Notes under the pieces: model-generated | Seen by the model: the letters and a program-made list of their open reading frames with translations, nothing else | Databases searched by the model: none | What the model was told of the DNA's origin: nothing | Shown: positions 52,925 through 62,937 of the stretch, in pieces | Position numbering within the stretch: position 1 is the first letter of the stretch | How the letters are laid out: each line of letters starts with the position of its first letter | Program-made: the position numbers and the translations under genes | Source: Pedobacter heparinus DSM 2366 | GTDB lineage: Bacteria > Bacteroidota > Bacteroidia > Sphingobacteriales > Sphingobacteriaceae | Assembly (NCBI RefSeq): GCF_000023825.1 | Contig: NC_013061.1 | Span: 3,410,001 to 3,474,000 of the forward strand | Length of the DNA: 64,000 nt | Direction of reading: 5' to 3'

Positions 52925-53843
52925 GGCTTTAAAACCTTTACTGTTATTTTTTATACTATGCTGTGCCGCAACCCCGGTTTGGGCGCAGCATAGCTTCGAC
53001 CTCAGCAATGTTCCGGCATTAAAAAAATACCAGGACTCGCTCATCAGCATTTCCGAGGCGATGTACAATGCCGGGAACAACCAGGACCGCTTTGCGGCAA
53101 ATGCAACATTTATTAAAACCCTGGTCAATGCATTAAAAACCCAGGCCTCCTTTAATTTCCCCTTCGACTCTTTAAAAAAGGTTACCGTTTTAAAATCGCC
53201 CGATAATGCCTTAAGGCTGATCTCCTGGTATGTACCCAATGATGATGGCACTTACCGCTTTTTTGGGACCATACAAATGGCTACCAAAGACGGTAAACTA
53301 AAAATGTTCCCTTTAATTGACGGCACAGATAAAATTAAGGATGTAAACCAGGTAACAGACAATAAGAACTGGTATGGTGCACGCTATTATCAGATTGTGC
53401 CTGTTAAGATAAACGGACAGCAACCTTATTATGTGCTGATAGGCTGGAAAGGGAATAACGCCAAAACTTCAAAAAAAGTGATCGAAATCCTTTCTTTTGA
53501 CAGGGCCGGGCAACCTGTATTTGGCAAGACCGTATTTGATGGCGTAAAAGGGAGCAGTCAGAAAAACAGGGTGGTTTTTGAATACAACAAGTTAAATTCA
53601 ATGACCCTTACGATGGACAGGTCGGTAAACATGATCGTATTTGACCACCTCGCCCCTTTTACCCCTGATCTGGAAGGAAACTTTGAATTCTATGCATCCG
53701 ATTTGAGCTTTGATGCGTATAGAGTTGCAGGCGGCAGGTTAAAGCTGGTTGAAAATGTAGAGATGAAGAATGAGCCCAATGCAATGGACGATTTTTATGC
53801 TGATCCGAAAGATAAAAGTACCAAAGCCCCAAAAAAACTTTAA
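52917..53843 (+). CDS. Exported protein of unknown function
   Basis: 308 residues with a signal peptide (LLLFFILCCAATPVWA). The mature part is mixed (LRLISWYVPNDDGTYRFFGT, NGQQPYYVLIGWKGNNAKTS, and KKVIEILSFDRAGQPVFGKT) and reads like a family that Bacteroidota keep next to metabolic genes. No catalytic motif. It is translationally coupled to the thiolase, yet one is exported and the other cytoplasmic, so the link is probably only regulatory. Confidence 0.7.
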   Translation: MIKALKPLLLFFILCCAATPVWAQHSFDLSNVPALKKYQDSLISISEAMYNAGNNQDRFAANATFIKTLVNALKTQASFNFPFDSLKKVTVLKSPDNALRLISWYVPNDDGTYRFFGTIQMATKDGKLKMFPLIDGTDKIKDVNQVTDNKNWYGARYYQIVPVKINGQQPYYVLIGWKGNNAKTSKKVIEILSFDRAGQPVFGKTVFDGVKGSSQKNRVVFEYNKLNSMTLTMDRSVNMIVFDHLAPFTPDLEGNFEFYASDLSFDAYRVAGGRLKLVENVEMKNEPNAMDDFYADPKDKSTKAPKKL

Positions 53844-53878
53844 ACAACAGTATGAGGCAATTCAATCCATGTTAAAAA

Positions 53879-53910
53879 TTTGTCAGTTTGACCACATGTA
53901 ACTATCTTGC
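53879..53910 (+). promoter_or_regulatory. Putative promoter of the POT transporter pair
   Basis: TTTG (53879-53882) and TATCTTGC (53903-53910) are spaced by 20 bases, the usual -33/-7 distance in Bacteroidota, about 60 bases before the transporter start. Confidence 0.45.
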
Positions 53911-53971
53911 GCGATTAAAAAACAAACATTCATATCATAAACTAACTAAACTTATTACATAAAAAACTAAC

Positions 53972-55726
53972 ATGAATACACAAAATTTGGACACACCAAA
54001 TAACTTTTTCGAGAATAAGGTACTCGGACATCCGGCTGGATTGTTTGTCCTTTTCTTTACCGAGATGTGGGAACGGTTTTCTTATTATGGCATGCGGGCC
54101 TTGCTGGTGCTGTTCTTAATTTCAAACCTGGATAAAGGTGGCTGGCACTGGCCGGAAGAGAATGCACTGGCTTTATATGGCACTTATACCTCACTGGTGT
54201 ACCTGACCACCATTATGGGTGGCTACCTGGCCGACAAATACCTGGGCTACCGCTGGGCTGTAGTTATTGGTGCCTGTCTGATGACCATGGGCCATGCCAG
54301 TATGGCGGTAGAAACACCGACGTTCTTGTACCTGGGCATCGGTTTCCTGATTTTTGGAAACGGCTTTTTCAAGCCCAACATGACCTCTATTGTTTCTTAT
54401 ATCTATAAAGACCATCCTGAAAAGAAAGATGGTGCCTATACCATTTTTTATATGGGTGTAAATGCAGGTGCATTTCTGGGCATTATGCTGTGTGGTTACA
54501 TCGGCGAAACGGTGAGCTGGAGCTGGGGATTTGGTCTTGCGGGTATTTTCATGTTTTTTGGTATGCTGCAGTTCTATTTTACCCAGGGTATTTTTGGCGA
54601 TGTGGGTAAAAGACCTACAGCTGAAGATAACCTTAAAAAGGCCAGCAACGATGATGGCGACAAAAGGGTACCTTTCACTAATCTTGACCTGACTTTAATT
54701 GTGGTTTCTTTGTTACTGGGCCTGGTATGGATCCTGAACGATCCTTATTCTAAGATCAGCGGCAACAATTTACTTGATTTTACGGCACTGGGCTTATCCG
54801 GACCAAGCTTTACCATTATCAGTGGTGTAATCATATTTTTAGTTTTACTGATCAGCAGGATCCTGCGTTACACTAAAGTAACCAGGGACCGTTTAATTGC
54901 CGTAACCATATTTGCTTTCTTTACGGTATTCTTCTGGGCCTCTTTTGAGCAGGCTGGTGGTTCTATGACCATCTTTGCCGATAAATATACACAGCGTGAT
55001 TTTTCCGGCAGCGCAGCTGCCACCTTTAAGATCATCAATACCCTGCTAACAGTAGTACCGCTTGGCATCATCACGTTTGTACTGTGGAAACTGTTTACCC
55101 AGACTTTTAAAAAGTTTGCTGTTGGAAATATGATCCTGGGAACCAGTTTTGTGGTGATCTGGGCTGTAGTGATCTGGATGCTGAACAATGAGTTCCAGAA
55201 AGAGACCACTACTGTAGCCGCTTCCTGGTTTGGTATTTTAAACTCCTTTTTTATCATTTCTTTTGCACCCCTGGTCTCAAAGATCTGGGAAAGCAAATAC
55301 AATCCGCCTGCAGCATTTAAATACGGACTGGGCATGACCCTGCTGGGTCTGGGCTTTGCCTCTCTGGCCTATGGTGCGTCGGCCATTACAGGTCCCGATG
55401 CCTCTATAAAAGTGAGCATGGTCTGGCTTATCTTTGCTTATCTTTTCCATACACTGGGCGAATTGTGCCTGTCACCTGTGGGCTTATCTTATGTCAGTAA
55501 ACTGGTGCCTGCAAGGATGATCGGTGTGATGTTCGGCATCTGGTACCTGGCCATTGCCATTGGCAATAAAACGGCAGGTGCAATGGGTGGTATGATCAAT
55601 GAAATTACCCATAAATATTCGCTTTCCACATTTTTCCTGATCTTTACCCTGGTGCCGGTTGGCCTGGGTATCCTGGTGATGTTGTTACATCCCCTGCTTA
55701 AACGGTTAATGCACGGTGTCAGATAA
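53972..55726 (+). CDS. POT/PTR2 family proton-dependent peptide transporter
   Basis: 584 residues with about 14 membrane segments. It carries the proton-coupling motif EMWERFSYYGMRALLVLF (ExxERFxYY) in the first helix, the GNGFFKPNMTSIVSYIY signature and the YTIFYMGVNAGAF block of PTR2. It imports di- and tripeptides with protons. It is 12 bases from a second, related transporter gene, probably a duplicate that has diverged. Confidence 0.9.
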   Translation: MNTQNLDTPNNFFENKVLGHPAGLFVLFFTEMWERFSYYGMRALLVLFLISNLDKGGWHWPEENALALYGTYTSLVYLTTIMGGYLADKYLGYRWAVVIGACLMTMGHASMAVETPTFLYLGIGFLIFGNGFFKPNMTSIVSYIYKDHPEKKDGAYTIFYMGVNAGAFLGIMLCGYIGETVSWSWGFGLAGIFMFFGMLQFYFTQGIFGDVGKRPTAEDNLKKASNDDGDKRVPFTNLDLTLIVVSLLLGLVWILNDPYSKISGNNLLDFTALGLSGPSFTIISGVIIFLVLLISRILRYTKVTRDRLIAVTIFAFFTVFFWASFEQAGGSMTIFADKYTQRDFSGSAAATFKIINTLLTVVPLGIITFVLWKLFTQTFKKFAVGNMILGTSFVVIWAVVIWMLNNEFQKETTTVAASWFGILNSFFIISFAPLVSKIWESKYNPPAAFKYGLGMTLLGLGFASLAYGASAITGPDASIKVSMVWLIFAYLFHTLGELCLSPVGLSYVSKLVPARMIGVMFGIWYLAIAIGNKTAGAMGGMINEITHKYSLSTFFLIFTLVPVGLGILVMLLHPLLKRLMHGVR

Positions 55727-55738
55727 TAAAAAAGGAAT

Positions 55739-57232
55739 ATGGCCGAACAATTGACATTAGAAGAAATCCAGGATTTTAAGGGCAAATACCCTAAACAACT
55801 CTGGGCGCTGTTCCTTGTAGAAATGTGGGAACGTTTCTGCTTTTACGGGATGCGGGGAATGCTGGTCATATTTATGATCGACAAGGTGCTTGGCCTGGCA
55901 CTTACAGACAAGAGTGCCAACCTGCAATATGCGGCCATACAGGCCTTTGTGTATACCTTTACCTTTCTGGGTGGTATTTTTGCCGACAAAGTGCTTGGCT
56001 TCAGAAAATCACTGTTCTTTGGTGGAATGGTGATGGTGCTTGGCAACCTGATCATCGCCACATCGCCTAAAGAGCTTTTCTATATCGGCATTACGCTTTC
56101 CATTATCGGGACCGGCTTTTTTAAGCCCAATGTTTCTTCAATGGTAGGCGAATTGTATAAAGATGGTGATGGCCGCAGGGATGCCGGTTATGGTTTGTTC
56201 TATGCTGGCATAAATGTAGGCGGTTTACTGGGTGGTGCTTTATGTGTATACCTGGGTAAGTACGTTTCCTGGAATTATGCTTTCCTGGCAGCGGCCGTTG
56301 TCATGGCGCTGGGACTGGTTACCTTTATTTTTACCCAGAAAACCCTGGGCCCTATCGGTGATTCTCCTTTAAAGCATATGCCGCTAAATAAAAGAAGGAT
56401 GCGTGAAATCGGTGTTTACCTTCTTTCGCTGATCTCTATACCACTGATCCTGATCATGGTGCAAAACACCAGGTACACGGATTATTTCATGTATACCATT
56501 GCACCTGTTGCGATTATTTATTTTTTGTACGAAACCTATACGGTTAAAGACCATAAGTTCAGGCTAAAACTCTTTGCAGCCTTTATATTTATCTTCTTTT
56601 ACTTTCTGTTCAATGCCATTTTTGAGCAAAGTGGTGGTTCTTTATCGCTTTTTGCGGCCGAGAATTTAAACCATAGCCTCCTTTTCTTTAACATCGACCC
56701 CAATGTGGTCAACAACAGCTCCAATTCTTTTTTTGTGATCCTGTTTAGTCCTTTAATTGGTTTGTTATGGTTATGGCTGGCCAAAAAGAAGATAGAGCCC
56801 AACTCGATCATCAAATTTGGTATTGGCTTTCTGTTTCTGGGTGCTTCTTTCTATATTTTCTTTTATACCCGTTTCTTTGCCGATTCAAATGGCATAACTT
56901 CCTTAAACCTGTTTACTTTTGGTTACCTGGTAACCACACTGGGCGAGCTGTGTTTAGGGCCTATCGGCATGTCGCTGGTTACCCAGCTTTCACCCAAGCG
57001 CTTAACAGGGATGATGATGGGCATGTGGTTCCTGGCCAGTGCATTCGGACAGTTTGCTGCTGGTAAACTGGGTGCCGATATGTCGGTAAGTGACGAGCAT
57101 GCCTCTTTGGTTACCAAACTGCAATCGTACACGGATGGATACTACCAGCTGGCCATTTATGCTGCTGTTGCCGGTGTATTTTTAATTGTATTCTCACCTT
57201 TGATCAAAAAACTGATGCAGGGCGTCAGTTAA
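55739..57232 (+). CDS. POT/PTR2 family peptide transporter, second copy
   Basis: 497 residues, shorter than its neighbour and with about 12 membrane segments. It also has EMWERFCFYGMRGMLVIFM, GTGFFKPNVSSMVGELY and YGLFYAGINVGGL. Substrate range may differ from the first copy, which keeps two additional helices in the middle. A purine-rich AAAGGAAT lies just before the ATG. Co-transcribed with the upstream gene and ended by the terminator at 57258. Confidence 0.9.
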   Translation: MAEQLTLEEIQDFKGKYPKQLWALFLVEMWERFCFYGMRGMLVIFMIDKVLGLALTDKSANLQYAAIQAFVYTFTFLGGIFADKVLGFRKSLFFGGMVMVLGNLIIATSPKELFYIGITLSIIGTGFFKPNVSSMVGELYKDGDGRRDAGYGLFYAGINVGGLLGGALCVYLGKYVSWNYAFLAAAVVMALGLVTFIFTQKTLGPIGDSPLKHMPLNKRRMREIGVYLLSLISIPLILIMVQNTRYTDYFMYTIAPVAIIYFLYETYTVKDHKFRLKLFAAFIFIFFYFLFNAIFEQSGGSLSLFAAENLNHSLLFFNIDPNVVNNSSNSFFVILFSPLIGLLWLWLAKKKIEPNSIIKFGIGFLFLGASFYIFFYTRFFADSNGITSLNLFTFGYLVTTLGELCLGPIGMSLVTQLSPKRLTGMMMGMWFLASAFGQFAAGKLGADMSVSDEHASLVTKLQSYTDGYYQLAIYAAVAGVFLIVFSPLIKKLMQGVS

Positions 57233-57257
57233 TCGGATCATATTTAACATATTTTAA

Positions 57258-57290
57258 CCCGTAACCGGTCACTGGCTACGGGTTTTTTCA
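57258..57290 (+). terminator. Terminator after the transporter pair
   Basis: Stem ACCCGTA / TACGGGT around a 12-13-base loop, followed by a run of six T (57286-57291 region). Confidence 0.7.
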
Positions 57291-57327
57291 TTTAGATTCC
57301 ATAATTTCGTGGATTAATTTATTTTAC

Positions 57328-58059
57328 GTGTCAGACAGCCTGGTTATTATTCCCACTTTCAACGAAAAAGAAAACATCGAGAAGATCATCAGAAAGGTTT
57401 TTTCATTGAATTACTTTTTTGAGATCTTAATTATCGACGATGGTTCTCCCGATGGTACGGCTGATATTGTAAAAAAACTACAGCTGGAATATCCTGCACT
57501 TCACCTGGAACAGCGTACCGGAAAGTTGGGGCTGGGCACAGCCTATATCCATGGTTTTAAATGGGCTTTGGCGCGGCCGCAATATGCCTATATTTTTGAA
57601 ATGGACGCTGATTTTTCGCATAGCCCGGAAGACCTGGTCCGTTTAAGAAATGCTTGTGTAAATGGGGCTGATGTGGCCATAGGCTCCCGCTATATCAACG
57701 GTGTTAACGTAGTGAACTGGCCAATGAGCAGGGTACTGATGTCGTATTTTGCTTCTATGTATGTCCGGATGATCACCCGTATCAACATACAGGATGCCAC
57801 TGCGGGCTTTAAATGCTATACGCGTAAAGTTCTGGCTACCATACCATTGGACAAAATCAGGTTTGTAGGCTATGCCTTTCAGATAGAGATGAAATTTACT
57901 GCTTTAAAATATGGTTTTAAAGTAGTAGAGGTTCCTATCATCTTTACTGACCGTACCGAGGGGGTCTCAAAAATGAGTACCAGGATATTCAGGGAAGCAT
58001 TTTTGGGGGTGATCCAGATGAAGGTCTCGAGCTGGTTCAGAAAGTACGACCGCTCCTGA
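57328..58059 (+). CDS. Polyprenol monophosphomannose synthase (GT2)
   Basis: 243 residues with a GTG start. Family 2 glycosyltransferase motifs: VIIPTFNEKENIEKII, LIIDDGSPDGTAD, the metal-binding FEMDADFSH and GSRYINGVNV. The length and the lack of a C-terminal membrane pair match bacterial Ppm1/DPM1-like enzymes that move mannose from GDP-mannose to a polyprenyl phosphate. It probably feeds protein or lipid glycosylation in the envelope. Confidence 0.85.
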   Translation: MSDSLVIIPTFNEKENIEKIIRKVFSLNYFFEILIIDDGSPDGTADIVKKLQLEYPALHLEQRTGKLGLGTAYIHGFKWALARPQYAYIFEMDADFSHSPEDLVRLRNACVNGADVAIGSRYINGVNVVNWPMSRVLMSYFASMYVRMITRINIQDATAGFKCYTRKVLATIPLDKIRFVGYAFQIEMKFTALKYGFKVVEVPIIFTDRTEGVSKMSTRIFREAFLGVIQMKVSSWFRKYDRS

Positions 58060-58060
58060 C

Positions 58061-58576
58061 TTATTTTTCTTCGCGCGGTTTACCATCGCGCATCATGGTA
58101 CCGAAGTCCCAGTCTTTATCCATTGCTGAAACGATCTTTACAATACGCTTGGTACGAGTAGCTTCGGTTTTGGCTGTATTTAACCAGTTGATGTACCAGT
58201 TTTGATGTGATTTGGGCTGCTTTAAAAAGTTTTTGAGCAGGTGCGGTTCATCAGCCAGGCAAAGCTCAAGGTCTTCCGGCATTTCAATTTTAAAGGTCTT
58301 ATCTTCCTCCAGGCTCAGTTCAATTACGGCGCCCTTCTCTTTCCTCAGTTTTTTGCGCAATGCCGCATTTAGGGCCATGATAAAATTGCCTTCGCCCATC
58401 GGCACAAAGGACAGGCCTTCAATGTCCACGTTATCCAGCTTACCTTTTACCCGAAAACTTTTTCTGCAATCCGGTTTAAGTTGATTTGCTATAGCCTGTG
58501 GAATAAAAACATAGGTCCAGCCAGATTTCTCCCCCATTTCGTTAAAACGTTCTATTTCTGCTTTAAAGGTGATCAT
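58061..58576 (-). CDS. YdeI/OmpD-associated family protein with DUF1905 domain
   Basis: The N-terminal 95 residues form a DUF1905 sandwich (GWTYVFIPQAIANQLKPDCR, RVKGKLDNVDIEGLSFVPMG) and the C-terminal part has the YdeI-like helices (HQNWYINWLNTAKTEATRTK) with the KRIVKIVSAM block. The combination is common in Bacteroidota; the biochemical role is not known. Convergent with the mannosyltransferase gene, with only one base between the stops. Confidence 0.85.
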   Translation of the reverse strand: MITFKAEIERFNEMGEKSGWTYVFIPQAIANQLKPDCRKSFRVKGKLDNVDIEGLSFVPMGEGNFIMALNAALRKKLRKEKGAVIELSLEEDKTFKIEMPEDLELCLADEPHLLKNFLKQPKSHQNWYINWLNTAKTEATRTKRIVKIVSAMDKDWDFGTMMRDGKPREEK

Positions 58577-58609
58577 ACAAGTTAAAGTTATAAAGAATAT
58601 CTTTTTTTT

Positions 58610-59479
58610 TTAAAACTTCTCTTCAACCCCTAAGCCAAACAAAGCAAAATCATACTTAACCGGGTCTGAAGGATCAAACTCCAGCAGGCGTGCCGTCAGC
58701 TCCACTGCCGTTTTCCAATCTGTCTGTTTACGTTCAATAAGTCCAAGCTTCCGCGCCACCCTGTCTACATGCACATCACAGGGGCAGATCAGGTCGGCAG
58801 GTTTCAACCGGTTCCATATCCCAAAATCAACCCCCTTATGATCCTGACGCACCATCCATCTCAGAAACATATTCAGCCGCTTGCAGGTAGATTTCTGCAA
58901 AGGGGAAGACACATGCTTGATCGTTCTGCGCGGGTAATCTGCCAAAGAGAAAAAATAAGAACGGAAATAATTGAGTGATTTTTCTATTCGCGGCACAGCA
59001 CTGCTCAATTCCGGCAGCAGGCAGGCTGCAGAAGCACTGCCGCTAACCAGGGGTACTGTTCCTGATGTCATATCTGCTGTATATTCCGTCCTGAACTCAT
59101 CTGCAGGCGATAGAAAGGCGGTTTCCAGGCTATCCGATTGCTGATAGTGCTGGTTAAAGAAGGACACAAAATACAGCAGGTCGGTATCGTTAAAAGTCCG
59201 GTGCTTAAAGCCCAGAAGCCCTTTCAGATCAGCATTGCCATGATGGCGCATAAAGTCGTAAGGCGCATGGTCCATTCTTGCAAAGAGTTCATTGCATTTA
59301 TTGATGATGGTTTTGCGCTGTCCCCAAGCCAAAATTGCCGCAAAAAATGCGGCAATTTCTATATCCTGTTTTTTAGTGAACTGGTGCGGAATGCAGATCG
59401 GATCGTTTTGAATAAAGTTAGGGCGGTTGTACTGCGCCACCTTCATGTCCAAAAAATCTTTAAGTTCTAAAAATTCCAA
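58610..59479 (-). CDS. TIGR02757 family protein
   Basis: 289 residues, helical, with the conserved blocks FAAILAWGQRKTIINKCNEL, YDFMRHHGNADLKGL, LNMFLRWMVRQDHKGVDFG and the ICPCDVHVDRVARKLGL loop, which recalls helix-hairpin-helix DNA glycosylases (HhH plus an Asp after about 10 residues). The family is found mainly in Bacteroidota and Proteobacteria and has no proven function. It lies alone between divergently and convergently transcribed genes. Confidence 0.85.
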   Translation of the reverse strand: MEFLELKDFLDMKVAQYNRPNFIQNDPICIPHQFTKKQDIEIAAFFAAILAWGQRKTIINKCNELFARMDHAPYDFMRHHGNADLKGLLGFKHRTFNDTDLLYFVSFFNQHYQQSDSLETAFLSPADEFRTEYTADMTSGTVPLVSGSASAACLLPELSSAVPRIEKSLNYFRSYFFSLADYPRRTIKHVSSPLQKSTCKRLNMFLRWMVRQDHKGVDFGIWNRLKPADLICPCDVHVDRVARKLGLIERKQTDWKTAVELTARLLEFDPSDPVKYDFALFGLGVEEKF

Positions 59480-59511
59480 TATTTCATGTATTTATTTTAA
59501 CTGTCTGCCTT

Positions 59512-60651
59512 TTATTTAAGTGCCTGTTCCAGATCCTGAATAAGATCGTCAATATCTTCAATACCAACGCTCAAACGCAACAGGTTATCCGTTACACCAA
59601 CCTTCTCACGCTCTTCCTTTGGAATAGAGCCATGTGTCATAGATACCGGATGGTTGATCAGCGACTCTACTCCGCCCAAAGATTCAGCAAGTGCAAAAAC
59701 TTTAAAAGAACCTGCTACGCGGAAAGTTTCCTGCAGATCGGCATTTTTTAAAGTAAAGGATACCATGCCCCCAAAATCGCGCATTTGCTGTTTGGCAATA
59801 GCATGGTTCGGATGATCTTCAAAGCCCGGCCAGTAGATCCGATCAACTTTAGGGTGTTTTTTAAGGAAATGCGCTACTTTAGCCCCATTTTCGCAATGTG
59901 CTTTCATGCGCAGGTGCAGGGTTTTAATGCCCCTTAAAACCAAAAATGCGTCTTGCGGACCAGGAGTGGCTCCGCAGGCATTGTAAATAAACCAAAGGTC
60001 TTTATACAATTGTTCGTCATTTACCATTAAAGCACCCATTACCACGTCAGAGTGGCCGCCCAGGTATTTGGTAACTGAGTGCATCACAATATCAGCACCC
60101 AGGTCTATCGGGTTTTGCAGGTAAGGGGAAGCAAAAGTATTGTCAACCGCCAGCAACAGGTTATGCGCTTTGGCCAGTTTGGAAATACCGGCGATATCTA
60201 CAATCTGCATAGTCGGGTTGGTAGGTGTCTCTATCCATACCAGCTTTGTTTTATCGTTTACAAAAGGCAAAATATTTTCCGGTCTGGAAAGATCAAGAAA
60301 ATGGAATTTAATCCCATATTTTGCATAGATCTTGGTAAAGATGCGGTAAGAGCCCCCGTAAAGATCGTTGCCTGTGATCACCTCATCACCAGGCTGCAGC
60401 AATTTCATCACTGCATCGGTAGCACCCATTCCGCTCGAGAAAGCCAGGCCATGTTTGGCATTTTCCAGGGCCGCCAGGCAATCTTCCAAAGCTTTACGCG
60501 TAGGGTTGGTACCTCTGGAATATTCAAAACCCTTATGATCGCCGGGCGATTTCTGCCAGTACGTAGAGGTTTGGTATATGGGGGTCATTACGGCCCCTGT
60601 GGTTGGATCAGGCTCCTGACCCGCGTGGATAGCTTTAGTCGCGAACTTCAT
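59512..60651 (-). CDS. Cystathionine gamma-synthase/beta-lyase family PLP enzyme
   Basis: The start at 60651 ([20 protein letters not shown]) is chosen over the longer frame to 60717, which overlaps the upstream gene. Family motifs are [12 protein letters not shown], the PLP lysine in [18 protein letters not shown], and [12 protein letters not shown]. About 379 residues. Such enzymes make cystathionine from O-acyl-homoserine or cleave cystathionine or methionine; sequence alone does not separate these. Its start overlaps the end of the following (upstream) gene by 17 bases. Confidence 0.9.
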   Translation of the reverse strand: MKFATKAIHAGQEPDPTTGAVMTPIYQTSTYWQKSPGDHKGFEYSRGTNPTRKALEDCLAALENAKHGLAFSSGMGATDAVMKLLQPGDEVITGNDLYGGSYRIFTKIYAKYGIKFHFLDLSRPENILPFVNDKTKLVWIETPTNPTMQIVDIAGISKLAKAHNLLLAVDNTFASPYLQNPIDLGADIVMHSVTKYLGGHSDVVMGALMVNDEQLYKDLWFIYNACGATPGPQDAFLVLRGIKTLHLRMKAHCENGAKVAHFLKKHPKVDRIYWPGFEDHPNHAIAKQQMRDFGGMVSFTLKNADLQETFRVAGSFKVFALAESLGGVESLINHPVSMTHGSIPKEEREKVGVTDNLLRLSVGIEDIDDLIQDLEQALK

Positions 60652-61342
60652 ATGTCTTATTTTGCTCTGTTTCTGCCTTAAACTGATAACCCAGGTGTTT
60701 ACCAGTAGGATAACCACTGGCTACCAGCATAGATTGTTTTTGATTTAATGTGACGTCTTTTACCTGTGCAAAAGGCGGGATAACCAGGTCGGAGTCCAGA
60801 CAGAACAGGATCGATCTTTCGATAATGTCTGTCAGCTTTTCTTCAGTTACTGTATTGTTGGCAAAATCCTGGTACAGGAAATCGAGTGCCCCCTCCCCTT
60901 CCACTATAAAGTGTTTTTCTTTATTGATCAGGATCCTTGCAATCAGCGAACCTTCATCTGCCAAACGGTTGTACTTAATAGAATCTGCCAGAAAATTATG
61001 GATGTAAATAATGCCACAATAGCTTAAAGAATCATCATCCTTAATGTATTTGGTCTGATATATGGAGTGTGAAGGATCGAAGGTGAAGATATTGGTATGC
61101 ATAGATACCATCAGCATATCGCCGGAAAACTTTAGCTGCCCTTCAAATTTACTGTTCTCATTGAAATGAACCTCAACAGAAGGGTCTTTGGAGGTATAAT
61201 CATGCTGTAATTTAATGGCAATCGTTGCCAGCTGTTTTTTCAACAGGGCAAATACCTCGGCCGTACTTCTGTAGATGGCCTGTTTTAAAGAAGCTTTATT
61301 TTCAAACTCGGTTAATATTTTCTGATAGTTTTCTGTCTCCAT
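60635..61342 (-). CDS. Conserved protein of unknown function, 235 aa
   Basis: The ATG at 61342 is used; a TTG two codons earlier is less likely. Two halves: a helical start (TEFENKASLKQAIYRSTAEV) and a mixed alpha/beta region (EGQLKFSGDMLMVSMHTNIF, GIIYIHNFLADSIKYN). The family occurs beside proS and PLP genes in Bacteroidota. It contains no catalytic motif that I can name. It lies between proS and the PLP enzyme, with overlaps that suggest a three-gene operon. Confidence 0.7.
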   Translation of the reverse strand: METENYQKILTEFENKASLKQAIYRSTAEVFALLKKQLATIAIKLQHDYTSKDPSVEVHFNENSKFEGQLKFSGDMLMVSMHTNIFTFDPSHSIYQTKYIKDDDSLSYCGIIYIHNFLADSIKYNRLADEGSLIARILINKEKHFIVEGEGALDFLYQDFANNTVTEEKLTDIIERSILFCLDSDLVIPPFAQVKDVTLNQKQSMLVASGYPTGKHLGYQFKAETEQNKTYEVRD

Positions 61343-61360
61343 AATCAAAAATTAGCAGGC

Positions 61361-62833
61361 TTAATATGCCCTTGCAAATAATACACGCTGTTTAGAAGGT
61401 TTGCCCGAATAAATACAAACACCATCTTCCAGCTTATTGTTTAGCGGAACGCACCTGATGGTTGCTTTGGTCTCTTCTTTGATTTTTTGTTCCGTTTCGG
61501 GTGTTCCGTCCCAATGCGCTGCAATAAAACCAGCCTTGGTATCCAGCAGTTCTTTCAGCTCATCATAAGAATTGGCCTCGGTAATGTGCGTATCCCTGAA
61601 GTTTAAAGCTTTATTATAGATGTTTTCCTGGATTTCTTCCAGCAGCTGGGCAATAAAGATCTCGAGCCCATCCTGCAATACAGTCTGTTTTTCCCTGGTA
61701 TCCCTGCGGGCCAGTTCCACGGTTCCGTTTTCCATATCGCGGCCACCAATGGCCAGACGTACAGGAACACCCTTTAACTCATATTCTGCAAATTTAAAGC
61801 CCGGACGCTGCGTGTCACGGTCGTCATATTTTACCGAAATGCCCATTCTTTTCAGTTTTGCGATCAGCTCGTCTACAAAACCGGTTATATTTTTCAACTC
61901 TTCCTCATGCTTATAGATCGGAACGATCACCACCTGTATAGGTGCCAGTTTTGGCGGCAATACCAGACCTGCATCGTCGCTGTGCGCCATGATCAAAGCC
62001 CCCATTAAACGGGTAGACACCCCCCAGGAACTGGCCCATACATGTTCAATTTTACCTTCTTTATTGGTAAATTTCACATCAAAAGCTTTGGCAAAGTTCT
62101 GGCCCAGGAAATGGGAAGTACCGGCCTGCAATGCTTTTCCATCCTGCATTAAAGCCTCAATACAATACGTATCCAATGCACCGGCGAAGCGTTCATTAGG
62201 GGTTTTTACCCCTTTTACGACAGGCACAGCCATCCATTGCTCGGCAAAGTCGGCATATACATCCAGCATTTTCCGTGTTTCTTCAACGGCCTCATCGGCT
62301 GTGGCATGCGCAGTATGGCCTTCCTGCCACAAAAACTCGGTAGTACGCAAAAACAGGCGAGTACGCATTTCCCAGCGTACCACATTGGCCCATTGGTTGA
62401 CCAGGATAGGCAGGTCACGGTACGACTGGATCCAGCCTTTATAAGTGTTCCAGATAATAGTTTCAGAGGTTGGCCTCACAATCAGTTCTTCTTCTAATTT
62501 TGCCGTCTCATCTACGATGATGTTTCCATTTCCATCATTTTTCAGCCGGTAATGTGTCACAACGGCACATTCGGTGGCAAAACCCTCAACATGTGAAGCT
62601 TCTTTTGAAAAAAATGACTTAGGGATGAATAAAGGAAAATAAGCATTGCTATGGCCTGTATCTTTAAATTTCTGGTCTAAAACCGCCTGCATCTTCTCCC
62701 AAATGGAATATCCATAGGGTTTTATGACCATACATCCCTTAACAGAGGAATGCTCTGCCAGGTCGGCTTTTATAACAATGTCGTTATACCACTGTGAATA
62801 ATCTTCGTTTTTACTAGTAATACCTTTGCTCAT
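61361..62833 (-). CDS. proS: Prolyl-tRNA synthetase, short (archaeal/eukaryotic-like) type
   Basis: 490 residues, the length of the ProS type 3 found in Bacteroidota. Class II motifs: motif 2 [20 protein letters not shown], the ATP-binding [10 protein letters not shown], and the [13 protein letters not shown] block near motif 3. The C-terminal anticodon-binding domain ([15 protein letters not shown]) and a final zinc-binding-like tail are present. It charges tRNA-Pro, of which two copies lie in this window at 18280-18481. First gene of its operon. Confidence 0.95.
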   Translation of the reverse strand: MSKGITSKNEDYSQWYNDIVIKADLAEHSSVKGCMVIKPYGYSIWEKMQAVLDQKFKDTGHSNAYFPLFIPKSFFSKEASHVEGFATECAVVTHYRLKNDGNGNIIVDETAKLEEELIVRPTSETIIWNTYKGWIQSYRDLPILVNQWANVVRWEMRTRLFLRTTEFLWQEGHTAHATADEAVEETRKMLDVYADFAEQWMAVPVVKGVKTPNERFAGALDTYCIEALMQDGKALQAGTSHFLGQNFAKAFDVKFTNKEGKIEHVWASSWGVSTRLMGALIMAHSDDAGLVLPPKLAPIQVVIVPIYKHEEELKNITGFVDELIAKLKRMGISVKYDDRDTQRPGFKFAEYELKGVPVRLAIGGRDMENGTVELARRDTREKQTVLQDGLEIFIAQLLEEIQENIYNKALNFRDTHITEANSYDELKELLDTKAGFIAAHWDGTPETEQKIKEETKATIRCVPLNNKLEDGVCIYSGKPSKQRVLFARAY

Positions 62834-62880
62834 AGCTGTTTGGAACGTTTTTTGTGTTAAATGACTTGTAAAGTAGGCTA

Positions 62881-62906
62881 CAAATCTATAAATTTATACC
62901 TACAAA
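62881..62906 (-). promoter_or_regulatory. Putative promoter of the proS operon
   Basis: TAGATTTG on the minus strand (62881-62888) matches TAnnTTTG, with a TTTG at 62903-62906 only 14 bases upstream, somewhat short for a -33 element. Located 48 bases before proS. Confidence 0.35.
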
Positions 62907-62937
62907 AAAACACAACACACAAAGAAGGGATATAGTT